DNA from: Pseudalkalibacillus decolorationis
GTDB lineage: Bacteria > Bacillota > Bacilli > Bacillales > Fictibacillaceae
Assembly (NCBI RefSeq): GCF_024609785.1
Contig: NZ_JANHJQ010000013.1
Location: 83,038 to 147,037, forward strand
Direction: 5' to 3'
Length of the DNA stretch: 64,000 nt
Under the pieces are notes generated by a model, which was not told where the DNA came from, did not search any database, and saw nothing but the letters and a program-made list of their open reading frames with translations. Below, piece after piece: positions 1 through 8,574 of the stretch; the first letter of the stretch is position 1, and each line of letters opens with the position of its first letter. The position numbers and the translations under genes are program-made.

Positions 1-81
1 GCGGCGATGTCGATCATTCTCGTCGTTCTCGTTCTGGTCCTTCAAGCGATTGCTACTAAACTCTCAAAAGGGGATGCTTAG
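1..81 (+). CDS. C-terminal end of a membrane permease (partial)
   Basis: The window opens inside a reading frame whose last 26 residues are hydrophobic (rich in Ile, Leu and Val) and end in a short charged tail, TKLSKGDA. This is what the last membrane segment and cytoplasmic tail of a binding-protein-dependent ABC permease look like. The Ala-Ala-Met-Ser opening and the following glpQ hint at uptake of a phosphorus compound, but this is inference. Too little is present to assign a family or substrate. Confidence 0.45.
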   Translation, partial: AAMSIILVVLVLVLQAIATKLSKGDA

Positions 82-207
82 GTAGGTGAGGATCTATTCG
101 TAAAGGGGTTTATTTTCGATTTAGACAAATATGAATATGAGCACTCGGAATTAGGGCTATTAACCTTTTAAAAATCATTGGGTTGCTCTATACGATCAAT
201 ATTAGGT

Positions 208-246
208 TTTACACAATCCTTACAAAGGCTGAAAACAAGCTTAATG
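208..246 (+). promoter_or_regulatory. Possible Pho box upstream of glpQ
   Basis: TTTACA (208-213), five bases, then CTTACA (219-224), with weaker hexamers continuing at 11-bp spacing (230-235 and 241-246). Bacillus PhoP sites are direct repeats of TT(A/C/T)ACA with about five spacer bases, and glpQ of Bacillus subtilis belongs to the Pho regulon. Only the first two hexamers are good matches. Confidence 0.35.
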
Positions 247-305
247 TTCGTTCGTGATAATAGGTGAGGGTATGAAAGTTAATTTGATAGGAGGAAACAC
301 TAAAT

Positions 306-1196
306 ATGAAAAAGATGTTTCGTACGGCAATTTTATCTATTGCCTTAGTAGGTTTAAGTACTAGTTTCGTAAGTCAGGCAGAGGCTGCTGGTGGGGAGGG
401 TCCAAAATTGAATGACAATAAAATCTTGAACGTTTCGCACAGAGGTGCTTCAGGCTATGCCCCGGAACACACGATTGCTTCTTATGAGCTTGGAGAAGAA
501 ATGAAAGGCGATTATATTGAAGTAGACTTGCAAATGACCAAGGATGGCGAGCTAATTGCCATGCATGATGAAACGCTTGATCGAACAACGAATGGCACTG
601 GCTTGGTAAAGGATTATACTCTTGCAGAGATCAAACAACTAGATGCAGGATCTTGGTTCAATGAAAAGTATCCAGAAAAGGCTAAGCCAGAGTATGCTGG
701 ATTGAAGGTTCCAACGCTAGAAGAAGTGATACAGCATTTTGGTAAAGATGAAAGATATTACATTGAAACGAAATCACCTGATGTCTATCCGGGAATGGAA
801 GAAGAACTGTTAGAGATCCTTGAAGAATATAATTTGCTTGGACCGAATGCCCCATCTAGTAAAGTCTTGATTCAATCGTTTAGCCCAGAAAGCTTAAAGA
901 AAGTGCATCAATTGAACCCGGACGTCCCATTGGTTCAGCTTATTTCTTATAAAAAACCAGCAACGATTACAGATGAGCAAATAAACGAGTATAAAAAATA
1001 TGCGGTAGGACTTGGAATGAGCTATACAAAGATTGACCAAGACTATGTTCAAAAAGTACGGAGTCATGGGTTATTAATTCATCCGTATACAGTGAATGAA
1101 AAGGAAGATATGCAAAGATTACTAGAATGGGGCGTTACAGGAATGTTTACGAATTACCCTGATCGTCTTAGAGAGGTCATTAAAAGTCATAACTGA
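306..1196 (+). CDS. glpQ: Secreted glycerophosphodiester phosphodiesterase GlpQ
   Basis: A 296-residue exported enzyme that hydrolyses glycerophosphodiesters from phospholipid or teichoic-acid turnover to glycerol 3-phosphate and an alcohol. Residues 1-27 form a signal peptide ending AEA. The GDPD domain follows with the motif SHRG (His45), the metal ligands of IEVDLQ (Glu72, Asp74) and [12 protein letters not shown] (His87). Length and motif order are those of Bacillus GlpQ. The start has an AGGAGG site 8-9 bases upstream. A possible Pho box precedes it and a hairpin terminator follows, so it is probably transcribed alone under phosphate limitation. The promoter call is inferred. Confidence 0.93.
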   Translation: MKKMFRTAILSIALVGLSTSFVSQAEAAGGEGPKLNDNKILNVSHRGASGYAPEHTIASYELGEEMKGDYIEVDLQMTKDGELIAMHDETLDRTTNGTGLVKDYTLAEIKQLDAGSWFNEKYPEKAKPEYAGLKVPTLEEVIQHFGKDERYYIETKSPDVYPGMEEELLEILEEYNLLGPNAPSSKVLIQSFSPESLKKVHQLNPDVPLVQLISYKKPATITDEQINEYKKYAVGLGMSYTKIDQDYVQKVRSHGLLIHPYTVNEKEDMQRLLEWGVTGMFTNYPDRLREVIKSHN

Positions 1197-1212
1197 GCAT
1201 TGTTGAATTTAA

Positions 1213-1255
1213 AGGCCTAATGTCAGAAAGTGTGACTGATATCGGGTCTTTTTTT
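1213..1255 (+). terminator. Rho-independent terminator of glpQ
   Basis: An imperfect stem of about 14 bp (arms AGGCCTAATGTCAG and CTGATATCGGGTCT, with G-U pairs) is followed by a run of seven T. Confidence 0.75.
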
Positions 1256-1283
1256 ATTGGGAAAAACGAGTTTAAAAAACCCA

Positions 1284-1328
1284 CTAAATCCATCCCTTTT
1301 TACTTAGTATTTCCCAAGATGGATTTAG
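1284..1328. repeat. 11-bp inverted repeat upstream of the subtilase gene
   Basis: CTAAATCCATC at 1284-1294 is perfectly complementary to GATGGATTTAG at 1318-1328, with a 23-base loop. It ends 62 bases before the protease start. It could be an operator, a leader hairpin or a weak terminator. There is a T-rich stretch slightly downstream (1343-1348). Confidence 0.5.
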
Positions 1329-1390
1329 AAGGATAATCCTCCTTTTTTACGAATTATTTACAATGACTTAATATTAAAGGGAGGAATAGC

Positions 1391-2596
1391 ATGAATTTCA
1401 AAAAGTTAGTTGCATTGTCACTCGCTGCTTCTGTCACGTTTTTTCCATTGGTAGGTGAGGCTTCGTCCAAGGATCAACTGGTGGCACCTAAGAAGGTGTC
1501 AGTAGAAAATGTTTCGGTCGAGAAAGGAAGTTATGAAAAAGGGGAAGTCATTGTAAAGTTTAAGGAGAAGGCAAGTAAGTCAGCTAAAGGTGATGCAATA
1601 AAAAATCTTAACGCTAAAATCGCTCCTGACGAAGATGGTGTGAAATCTTCTTTTAAAGTATTAAAGGTTAAAAATGTGGAAGCGGTTGTAAGCGCTTTAA
1701 ATAAGAATCCAAATGTAGAATATGCTGAACCGAATTACACTTTTAAAGCAACTTGGACACCAAATGATACGTATTACAGAGGTTATCAATACGGTCCGCA
1801 AAATACGTCTACAAACTATGCATGGGATATAATAAGAGGTAGCAGTAGTCAAGAAATTGCTGTTCTTGACACTGGTGTGGATTATAACCATCCAGATCTA
1901 AATGGTAAAACGATAAGGGGTTACGATTTTGTGGATAATGATTACTATCCAATGGATCTGAATGGTCATGGTACCCACGTAGCTGGAACTACGGCTGCCG
2001 AAACAAACAATTCAACTGGGATTGCAGGAATGGCTCCAAACACTAGTATTCTAGCAGTACGAGTTCTAGATGCAAACGGAAGCGGATCCTTGGCTGATAT
2101 TGCGGACGGAATTCGGTATGCGGCTGATACTGGTGCAGAGGTTATTAACCTATCACTTGGATGTAATTGTGATACTGCAACACTAGAGAATGCGGTTAAC
2201 TATGCTTGGAACAGTGGATCTGTCGTAATCGCTGCTGCAGGAAACGATGGAGTAAGTACGACATTCGAACCGGCTTCTTATTCTAATGTAATTGCGGTTG
2301 CTGCAGTAGACAGTAATGATCGCCTCGCTTCATTTTCTAACTATGGCTCGTGGGTTGATGTAGCAGCACCTGGAGTAGATATCGCTTCTACCGTGCCTAA
2401 TAATGGATATTCGTATATGTCCGGAACATCGATGGCATCCCCTCATGTTGCAGGACTTGCTGGTCTTTTGGCCGGACAAGGACGAAGTAATTATCAAATT
2501 CGTCAAGCAATAGAACAAACAGCTGATAATACTAGTGGTACCGGATACTATTTCGAACATGGAAGAATCAATTCATATGACGCTGTAAGATATTAG
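1391..2596 (+). CDS. Secreted subtilisin-like serine protease (peptidase S8)
   Basis: A 401-residue preproenzyme. Residues 1-25 are a signal peptide and about 50-118 an inhibitor-I9-type propeptide (GEVIVKFKE ... NVEYAEPNY). The S8 catalytic domain follows with Asp160 (VLDTGVDYNHPDL), His196 (NGHGTHVAGT), oxyanion Asn285 (AAAGND) and Ser347 (SGTSMASPHVAG). The domain starts right after a TPNDTYY motif, as in thermitase-like subtilases. All catalytic residues are present, so it should be an active extracellular endoprotease that matures by autocleavage. The start follows GGGAGGAAT. A perfect inverted repeat lies upstream and a long hairpin follows. Confidence 0.95.
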   Translation: MNFKKLVALSLAASVTFFPLVGEASSKDQLVAPKKVSVENVSVEKGSYEKGEVIVKFKEKASKSAKGDAIKNLNAKIAPDEDGVKSSFKVLKVKNVEAVVSALNKNPNVEYAEPNYTFKATWTPNDTYYRGYQYGPQNTSTNYAWDIIRGSSSQEIAVLDTGVDYNHPDLNGKTIRGYDFVDNDYYPMDLNGHGTHVAGTTAAETNNSTGIAGMAPNTSILAVRVLDANGSGSLADIADGIRYAADTGAEVINLSLGCNCDTATLENAVNYAWNSGSVVIAAAGNDGVSTTFEPASYSNVIAVAAVDSNDRLASFSNYGSWVDVAAPGVDIASTVPNNGYSYMSGTSMASPHVAGLAGLLAGQGRSNYQIRQAIEQTADNTSGTGYYFEHGRINSYDAVRY

Positions 2597-2624
2597 AAAA
2601 CAATACAATATAAAAGGACGATCA

Positions 2625-2660
2625 GAGGATGGCTCAATTTGAATTGAGCCATCCTCTTCT
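2625..2660 (+). terminator. Terminator hairpin after the subtilase
   Basis: A perfect 16-bp palindromic stem (GAGGATGGCTCAATTT and its complement, 2625-2656) followed by TTCTTC and a later TTTT. The T tract is weak, but the stem is long. Confidence 0.65.
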
Positions 2661-2897
2661 TCATGCTTTTAAAATGGTATATCTCTGTATTTCGTACAAA
2701 GAAAATGGCCTAAAAAGGTAGTTTCCCGTGTAAAAGTGTAACCACCAGATTAATGAAGACCCTTATTGTAGATGATTTTTATTAAATTCCATGCTTGTCC
2801 CATTATATAAGTCTAGTAATCTAGTCGATGTGCCGTTTCCAAATTTGCTGTAATCAATATACTATTAGTACTCCGATAAAAAGGAGGTGTTAATGAG

Positions 2898-3341
2898 GTG
2901 GGAAATAGACGACGGAACGCAGTAGAACAAACAGCAAAGAATGACTCCGCGGCAGCAGCGGCAGCGGCGGCAGCAGGAGACTCAGCAGCAGCGGCGGCAG
3001 CGACAGCAGCAGGAGACTCAGCAGCAGCGGCGGCAGCGACAGCAGCAGGAGACTCAGCAGCAGCGGCGGCAGCGGCAGCAGCAGGAGACTCAGCAGCAGC
3101 GGCAGCGGCAGCAGCAGGGGATTCCGCAGCAGCGGCGGCAGCGGCAGCAGCAGGAGACTCAGCAGCAGCGGCGGCAGCGGCAGCAGCAGGAGACTCAGCA
3201 GCAGCGGCGGCAGCGGCAGCAGCAGGGGATTCCGCAGCAGCGGCGGCAGCGGCAGCAGCTGAAAGAAAGCGGAATCGTGGAGGAAATGAAGCACAAGCAC
3301 TACAAGTTAGGAGACTCACTCCACCGAGACCACTCTATTGA
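2898..3341 (+). CDS. Alanine-rich tandem-repeat protein, GTG start
   Basis: A 147-residue protein of unknown function. Residues 1-15 are basic and polar (MGNRRRNAVEQTAKN). Residues 16-122 are nine repeats of Asp-Ser-(Ala)9-Gly, with occasional Thr for Ala and one unit an alanine short. The last 25 residues are basic. The GTG start follows AAGGAGGTG. I chose this frame because the next gene has the same layout: the same ribosome binding site, an MG-basic-Asn start and an alanine block in the same codon phase. Several other frames on both strands are open here only because the repeat unit is a multiple of three bases. GC content is far above its surroundings. A structural or spore-associated role is possible but unproven. 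Confidence 0.55.
   Translation: MGNRRRNAVEQTAKNDSAAAAAAAAAGDSAAAAAATAAGDSAAAAAATAAGDSAAAAAAAAAGDSAAAAAAAAGDSAAAAAAAAAGDSAAAAAAAAAGDSAAAAAAAAAGDSAAAAAAAAAERKRNRGGNEAQALQVRRLTPPRPLY
2943..3263 (+). repeat. Nine direct tandem repeats of 36 bp (one of 33 bp)
   Basis: Each unit is a GCA/GCG/GCAGCA alanine run closed by GGA GAC TCA (or GGG GAT TCC). All length variation is in multiples of three, so the alanine frame is kept across the whole array. This suggests selection on the protein, or unit-wise expansion by slippage or recombination. Confidence 0.9.
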
Positions 3342-3503
3342 TATTCAAATAGTAGATTTCATTAAATGACTGTAACAGTGTGAAGACAGATTATCTTTTA
3401 TGTGTACAAGTAATGTACTTTAGTGGATTTTACAAAATTGTACAAGCAATATTGTGTTTTGAAAATATTATTTATAGTACAAGCTTTAAAGGAGGTGAAT
3501 ATT

Positions 3504-3704
3504 ATGGGTTACAAAAGGAATAACAATAATGTAGGTGGAGCAAGAGATAGGGACGATGAAGAAACAACAGCAGCGGCAGCAGCAGCAACTGGTAATGGTA
3601 GAGCGAAGGCTGTAGCGAAAGCAGGCGACGCAAAATCGAAAGCTGAAGCTGGTCAAGATAAAGATGACAACGCTACTGAAGGTGCATCCGATGAAGATTG
3701 CTAA
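3504..3704 (+). CDS. Small Ala/Asp-rich protein, relative of the preceding gene
   Basis: A 66-residue, highly polar, probably disordered protein of unknown function. It begins MGYKRNNNNVGG, has an acidic stretch (DRDDEE), a short alanine block (TTAAAAAAT), then an AKAVAKAGDAKSKAEAG helix-like segment and an acidic C-terminus ending EDC. The ATG has an AAAGGAGGTG site, the same as the upstream alanine-repeat gene. An upstream GTG at 3423 is in frame but has no comparable site. A clean terminator follows. The pair looks like a small paralogous family. Confidence 0.65.
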   Translation: MGYKRNNNNVGGARDRDDEETTAAAAAATGNGRAKAVAKAGDAKSKAEAGQDKDDNATEGASDEDC

Positions 3705-3715
3705 CTAATAATCGA

Positions 3716-3750
3716 AGATACTAGTATCCCACAATACTAGTATCTTTTTT
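3716..3750 (+). terminator. Rho-independent terminator
   Basis: A 12-bp perfect stem (AGATACTAGTAT and ATACTAGTATCT), a six-base loop and TTTTTT. Confidence 0.88.
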
Positions 3751-3808
3751 GAGTTTTACTGTAAACTAATACATAGGAATTCGAGTAAAATTTCGGTTGA
3801 GGTGTCCA

Positions 3809-4552
3809 ATGAATTTAAATGTATTTATACCCCAGATTGAAAACCTGCCTTACAAACAAAAATATCTGAAATCAGATCTTCTAACTGCTTCCTTTTTAAT
3901 AGAGAAAAAGGAAAACATTGAAATCTATTATGCAGCACACAACGAATACGTTAACCGGAAGGCGCGAATCTTGATTGTTGGCATCACACCTGGATGGTTT
4001 CAGATGGAGCGTTCAATTCGGCTCACTAGAAAGCTGTTACTACAACACACTGCCAAGGAAGAGTTGATAAAAGAGGTGAAGAGGGAGTGCCGCTTTGCCG
4101 GTAGCATGCGTAAGAACTTGATCGAGATGCTTGATGTGCTGAATCTGAGTATGTATTTCGACATCGATTCTTCCGCAGATTTATTTAATAAAAAGGATAC
4201 ACTCTTACATACAGTTTCGCTCATTAAGTTTCCTGTATTTGTTAAGGGGAAGAATTATACGGGTCATACACCGCAAATCACGAACAGCGAATTATTTATG
4301 AAGTATGTTCATCAGACGTATGAAACTGATATAAATCCACTTGATGCACCGCTCATAATACCTTTAGGAAAAGCAGTAGAACAGGTGTTGCAACGGTTTG
4401 TAAAGTGTGGGTGGATCCAGGAACAGCAATGTCTGTTTGGTTTCCCGCATCCTTCTGGAGCAAACGGTCACCGGCTTAAACAACTTAACCATCATAAAGC
4501 TGAACTTATCAAAAAGGTACAAAACTACAACTTGCGCTATAAAAGTAAATGA
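3809..4552 (+). CDS. Uracil-DNA glycosylase superfamily-like protein
   Basis: A 247-residue soluble protein. It carries a beta strand and loop ILIVGITPGW (residues 54-63) and, near the C-terminus, FGFPHPSGANGH (about 211-222). These match in order and spacing the two active-site motifs of the UDG fold (a G-x-x-P-G water-activating loop and an HPS leucine-loop motif). No iron-sulfur cysteine set of families 4 and 5 is seen. The ATG at 3809 sits 5 bases after GAGGTG; an in-frame TTG 12 bases upstream overlaps that site and is unlikely. Base-excision repair is inferred from the fold; the substrate is unknown. Confidence 0.6.
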   Translation: MNLNVFIPQIENLPYKQKYLKSDLLTASFLIEKKENIEIYYAAHNEYVNRKARILIVGITPGWFQMERSIRLTRKLLLQHTAKEELIKEVKRECRFAGSMRKNLIEMLDVLNLSMYFDIDSSADLFNKKDTLLHTVSLIKFPVFVKGKNYTGHTPQITNSELFMKYVHQTYETDINPLDAPLIIPLGKAVEQVLQRFVKCGWIQEQQCLFGFPHPSGANGHRLKQLNHHKAELIKKVQNYNLRYKSK

Positions 4553-4852
4553 ATGTCGAAATAAGCAAGCGAAATATTACCCGGGGAATCGAATCGTGAG
4601 GATTTTTGTCTGAAATACGCTTACCGTTACAATGATTATCCCGTTCATTTGTATTTTAGTTTCAAAACCCTTAAACTAGTAGAAACGTAAGTAAAAAGGC
4701 CTAAATGGTTAAAGGGTCTTTGTCCATGTAAGGACTAAATTATTATTTTCACTTTATTTTCCCAAGAACGCTTTTCAACTGTTGTGAAAAAATCTACAAT
4801 GAATAAAGGATGGAAGATATGAAGCTTCTGTCTTAAAAAAGGACTAATACTA
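4553..4852. other. Intergenic stretch with no recognised gene
   Basis: About 300 bases of AT-rich sequence between the UDG-like gene and the MpsC-like gene. I see no convincing ORF with a ribosome binding site, no clear terminator hairpin and no RNA family. The promoter of the next gene must lie here, but I cannot place it. Confidence 0.5.
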
Positions 4853-5533
4853 ATGGAAATAGAAAAACAATCGATACAATCTGAGATTGCTAGTTTTATA
4901 GGGAAAATGCTTCGAGATAATTTTGGTAAAGGCCCAGGATCGGTATATGTTTCTATTGCTGATCCATTCGTGACAATCTATGTGAAGGGTTTCTTGTCTC
5001 CAATGGAGCGGGTTTTAATGGGAAATCAGAAAAAGCAGGTCGAGAAAACACGAGACCTCTTAATGGAATCCCTCGGTAATGAGATGAAGGCATACATGAA
5101 ATCTGCTACAGACATCGACATTGAGGAGTTTTACTATGATTGGTCACTTGAGGATCAATCGGGTATATTTATGGGAGTGGGACCATTAAAAACTGAGTTT
5201 CCTAGTTATATGGGGCAAAACTTGGTTCATGATGAAATCGCTCATATGAGTAAACTAGCTGAAAAATCACCTGATGTTGTAGAATCTTTTTTAATAAATT
5301 CGAGGACGCTTATAATTAGGCGAGATGAAATTCTCGTTCAGATTGAAAAGGAGTTTATTTCATCTGGGTATGAGGAAATTCTTAGACTTACAAAGCGATC
5401 ATTGGAGAAGCGCTTGTTAAGTGAAAGTCGTTTAGAATCGATTTTAAATGTGGAAATAGCAGATGTCTTTATTGACTGGGACTTTGATTCAGACAAAAGC
5501 TACGTTGTTTTGATTCTAAACCCAAATAAATAG
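4853..5533 (+). CDS. DUF2294 / MpsC-like protein, two tandem domains
   Basis: A 226-residue cytoplasmic protein. Residues 1-110 are a typical DUF2294 domain (IGKMLRDNFGKGPGSVYVSI ... VTIYVKGFLSPMERVLM). Residues about 118-226 are a degenerate second copy (HDEIAHMSKL ... SFLINSRTLIIRR ... VEIADVFIDWDF). The family has been linked to MpsC of the MpsABC membrane-potential and bicarbonate system of firmicutes, but no mpsA or mpsB is nearby, so that role is not supported here. The ATG follows AAAAAAGGA and a terminator follows the stop. It is probably monocistronic. Confidence 0.75.
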   Translation: MEIEKQSIQSEIASFIGKMLRDNFGKGPGSVYVSIADPFVTIYVKGFLSPMERVLMGNQKKQVEKTRDLLMESLGNEMKAYMKSATDIDIEEFYYDWSLEDQSGIFMGVGPLKTEFPSYMGQNLVHDEIAHMSKLAEKSPDVVESFLINSRTLIIRRDEILVQIEKEFISSGYEEILRLTKRSLEKRLLSESRLESILNVEIADVFIDWDFDSDKSYVVLILNPNK

Positions 5534-5570
5534 TGTAGGTGAAATGAGCTGAACAATAGAGTCAGACATA

Positions 5571-5608
5571 AGCCGAGAAGGATAACCATTCCTTTTCGGC
5601 TTTTTTTA
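5571..5608 (+). terminator. Rho-independent terminator
   Basis: Stem AGCCGAGAAGG / CCTTTTCGGCT with one G-T wobble, then seven T. Confidence 0.88.
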
Positions 5609-5678
5609 TTGCCTTAGAAGCAATAAATGGCTGTTAAGTACAAAAGAAAAATGAGTGAAAGAAACAGGAGGAATAACC

Positions 5679-5882
5679 ATGGCTAAATATCTGGTTGATC
5701 ATAAAAATAAGAGAATTCATCGTAGTGCGTATGTGGGAGATAAATGTAAGCTTCCACATGTGCCGTTGCATATGAGGGAAGGTGAAAATACAGATCAGAA
5801 TTTTAATAACTATAAAGAAAAGGGTTACAAGAATTGTGTGTATTGCTTTTATGGGCCGACATTTGATGGAATAGAATTCTGA
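5679..5882 (+). CDS. Small CxxC-containing protein of unknown function
   Basis: A 67-residue protein with an ideal CAGGAGG site before ATG 5679. It has one early Cys (DKCKLPH) and a late pair in GYKNCVYCFYG. A histidine-rich first half (VDHKNKRIHRS) followed by a GYKxCxxC end recalls small zinc-binding domains of the Ada N-terminal or ribbon type. That is a guess from pattern only. There is no signal peptide or membrane segment. Confidence 0.7.
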   Translation: MAKYLVDHKNKRIHRSAYVGDKCKLPHVPLHMREGENTDQNFNNYKEKGYKNCVYCFYGPTFDGIEF

Positions 5883-5994
5883 TTCAGGTGAAAGTTGGCT
5901 GGTTCTATTTGTAAGCGTATCGTTTAATTTCTCAGTCTGTTCTTTAATTGGTAAAATGAAAGCAAGAGTAGACGGGAAATGGGGGATTAGATGC

Positions 5995-8298
5995 ATGATG
6001 AAAATCTCTGTTAGACCTTTAGTTGAATACGTGTACCGTAGTGGTAGCATTGATAATCGTTTTCGGACATCTAGCACGCTAACGGATGGTACGAAGGCAC
6101 ATCAAAAGATTCAGAAGACGTATAATGAGGCAGACCAAAAAGAAGTCTTTCTTAAGACTGAAATTGAATGTAAGCAAATGACGTTTGTGGTTGAAGGAAG
6201 GTGCGACGGGCTTTTAGCTTTGGAGAATGAGTTAATGATCGATGAAATTAAGTCAACCCGTGGTGATTTGGATGAAATCACTGCGGACACTTATCCTGTT
6301 CACTGGGCACAGGCGAAATTTTATGCGTACATGTATGCCAGAGAGCACGAGATGAATAAGATGGCTGTTCAACTTACATATGTACAGGTCGATTCGGATG
6401 AAAAGAAGTCGTTCCAGCAGCAGTGTTCGTTCGATGAATTGGATCAGTTTGTACAAAGTGTGTTAGAAGTGTTTGAGCCTTATGCCCGTTTGTTGAAGAA
6501 TCATCGGGAAAAGAGAGATCAGAGTATAGCTGTATTAAAATTTCCGTTTGAAAACTATCGGGAAGGACAGCGTAAATTTGCAGGTGCGGTTTATAAAACG
6601 ATTGCGGATGAGGCAGGCCTTTTTGCGAATGCGCCAACCGGGACAGGAAAGACGATTTCAACTATTTTCCCCACTGTAAAAGCGATTGGTGAAGGGTTGG
6701 TTCAGCGTTTCTTTTACTTGACGGCGAAAACGATTACCCGAAAGGCGGCAGAAGAAACGCTGGGTTTTATGAAGGGGAAAGGGTTGCATTTAAGTTCTGT
6801 AACGATCACGGCTAAGGATAAGATTTGCTTTAAGGAGAAGACGATCTGCCAGAAGGATTATTGCGAGTTTGCGGATGGGTATTATGACCGCGTCAACGAT
6901 GGGATTCTGGATGTATTAGAAAATGAAACGTTGATGGATCGGAGAACGATTGAGGCATATGCGATGAAACACAAGCTTTGTCCGTTTGAGTTTTCGCTTG
7001 ATTTGGCTTATACAGCAGATGCGGTGATTGGGGATTACAATTATATCTTTGATCCGCGTGTGTCGTTGAAGCGTTTTGCGGAGGAGCAGAAAAAGCAGAC
7101 GGTGTTGCTTATAGATGAGGCGCATAATCTCGTCGATCGCGCGAGGGGGATGTTTTCAGCTGAGCTTTATAAGTCTGTATTTTTACAGGTGAAACGTGTG
7201 TTTAAAGGTAGGAATGAAGGCGTTGTTGCGAAAGCGAAAGCGGTTAATGACTATCTTTTGAAAGTGAAGAAGGCGTGCGGTGTGCAGGAATCGATGGTGC
7301 TGGATGAGTTCCCTGAGGAGTTTGTCGAAGAGCTTCGAGGATTTATTGAGGCAGCGGAGAAAGAGTTGGTTTTGCAAAAGGATGGCGATGAACAAGAGTT
7401 GTTGTTGGAGGCTTATTTTACGGCACAGGCCTTTGTTCGGATAGTAGATTTATTTGATGAAAGGTTTGTAACGTATGTAGAGTATGTGAAAAGTGAGGTT
7501 CGGGTGAAGCTGTTTTGTCTCGATCCTTCTCATTTATTGCGAAAAATGGGTAAAGGCTACCGTTCGAAAATTTATTTTTCGGCCACACTTTCCCCGCTGT
7601 CGTATTTTAAAGATATGCTTGGGGCTGATGCTGAAGGTGATTATACGTTCTCGATTCCATCGCCGTTTGCGAGTGAGAATGCAGAGGTGTTTATTCAGCC
7701 GTTGTCGACAAGGTATCGGGATCGTGAGCACTCGGTTAACGCGATTGTGAAGACGTTTTGGGATTTGCTTGAAAAGAGACCAGGGAATTACTTGTTCTTC
7801 TTTCCGTCATACGCCTATATGAGGCTGGTCCATGAGCAATTTGTTGAGGAGTCTGACCAGGATCGAGGTGCGGAAGTAGCTGTAGATGTTTTATTACAGG
7901 ATGGTGAGATGAGTGAGGTTGAACGGGAAGAGTTCCTTGCTGAATTTAGAGAAGAGAACGAGAAGTCACTTGCTGCGTTTGCAGTGATGGGTGGGATTTT
8001 CTCAGAAGGAATAGATTTAAAGGGTGACCGTTTGAACGGTGTGGTTGTTGTTGGCGTTGGGCTGCCACAGCTAAGCTTTGAACGGAATATTATTAAGGAC
8101 TACTTTAATGCGGAAGCGAAAAATGGGTACGATTATGCATATGTATACCCTGGAATGAACAAAGTATTGCAAGCGGGTGGGCGTCTGATTCGAACAGAGC
8201 AAGACCGCGGGACGATTGTTCTTGTCGATGACCGCTTTCTCACACCAAAGTACCAGAAATTGCTTCCTGCTGAGTGGTGTGACTATCGTATAATCTAG
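5995..8298 (+). CDS. DinG/XPD-like DNA helicase with N-terminal PD-(D/E)XK-like domain
   Basis: About 767 residues. The first 180 resemble a RecB/Cas4-type nuclease fold (VEGRCDG at about 67-73, MIDEIKST at about 82-88, with a Gln-rich WAQAKFYAYMYA helix after it). A superfamily 2 Rad3/XPD helicase follows: Walker A APTGTGKT (about 213-220), four Fe-S-type cysteines (about 278, 285, 290, 329), DEAH (about 374-377), ATLSPLSYF, SEGIDLKGDRL and a final QAGGRLIRTEQDRG motif VI. It should unwind DNA 5'-3' in repair; whether the N-terminal domain cleaves is unknown. Start 5995 (or 5998) follows GGGGGA; an in-frame ATG at 5956 lacks a site. Confidence 0.85.
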   Translation: MMKISVRPLVEYVYRSGSIDNRFRTSSTLTDGTKAHQKIQKTYNEADQKEVFLKTEIECKQMTFVVEGRCDGLLALENELMIDEIKSTRGDLDEITADTYPVHWAQAKFYAYMYAREHEMNKMAVQLTYVQVDSDEKKSFQQQCSFDELDQFVQSVLEVFEPYARLLKNHREKRDQSIAVLKFPFENYREGQRKFAGAVYKTIADEAGLFANAPTGTGKTISTIFPTVKAIGEGLVQRFFYLTAKTITRKAAEETLGFMKGKGLHLSSVTITAKDKICFKEKTICQKDYCEFADGYYDRVNDGILDVLENETLMDRRTIEAYAMKHKLCPFEFSLDLAYTADAVIGDYNYIFDPRVSLKRFAEEQKKQTVLLIDEAHNLVDRARGMFSAELYKSVFLQVKRVFKGRNEGVVAKAKAVNDYLLKVKKACGVQESMVLDEFPEEFVEELRGFIEAAEKELVLQKDGDEQELLLEAYFTAQAFVRIVDLFDERFVTYVEYVKSEVRVKLFCLDPSHLLRKMGKGYRSKIYFSATLSPLSYFKDMLGADAEGDYTFSIPSPFASENAEVFIQPLSTRYRDREHSVNAIVKTFWDLLEKRPGNYLFFFPSYAYMRLVHEQFVEESDQDRGAEVAVDVLLQDGEMSEVEREEFLAEFREENEKSLAAFAVMGGIFSEGIDLKGDRLNGVVVVGVGLPQLSFERNIIKDYFNAEAKNGYDYAYVYPGMNKVLQAGGRLIRTEQDRGTIVLVDDRFLTPKYQKLLPAEWCDYRII

Positions 8299-8407
8299 TT
8301 ATTTAGGGGCAGGGCACTCTTCGATATAGGTACCTGGTTCCCGATTACCTTCCAAACTTCGCATTAAATCAACGTTTGTTTTCGGTATCTAAATCCCTAG
8401 TAGTGCG

Positions 8408-8551
8408 TGTTCAAAAAGTAGACGAATCAGAAACAAGAAGTTCAAGGCATGACAGTTTTGAGGACCGGAGCGTATGGTGTTAATACGTGAGGACCGGAAA
8501 AACCGAGTAACGTAGAAATTCGCCGTTTATCATTTGGATACTTTTTGAACA
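8408..8551. mobile_element. MITE-like repeat with 13-bp perfect terminal inverted repeats
   Basis: TGTTCAAAAAGTA (8408-8420) and TACTTTTTGAACA (8539-8551) bound a 144-bp element without an ORF. Inside, AGGACCGGA occurs twice flanking a CGTAT...ATACG hairpin. CTAGTA is found at 8397-8402 and 8556-8561, close to but not abutting the ends. Elements opening GTTCAAAAAG and closing CTTTTTGAAC are, from memory, dispersed in Bacillaceae genomes. Mobility is inferred. Confidence 0.6.
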
Positions 8552-8574
8552 ACCTCTAGTAAAACATTTTAATA

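Noticed and set aside
2813..3369. Long ORFs on both strands and in the Gln/Arg-rich plus frame through the 36-bp repeats
   Set aside because: They are open only because the repeat unit is a multiple of three. Only the alanine frame starts behind a strong RBS and shares layout with the next gene.
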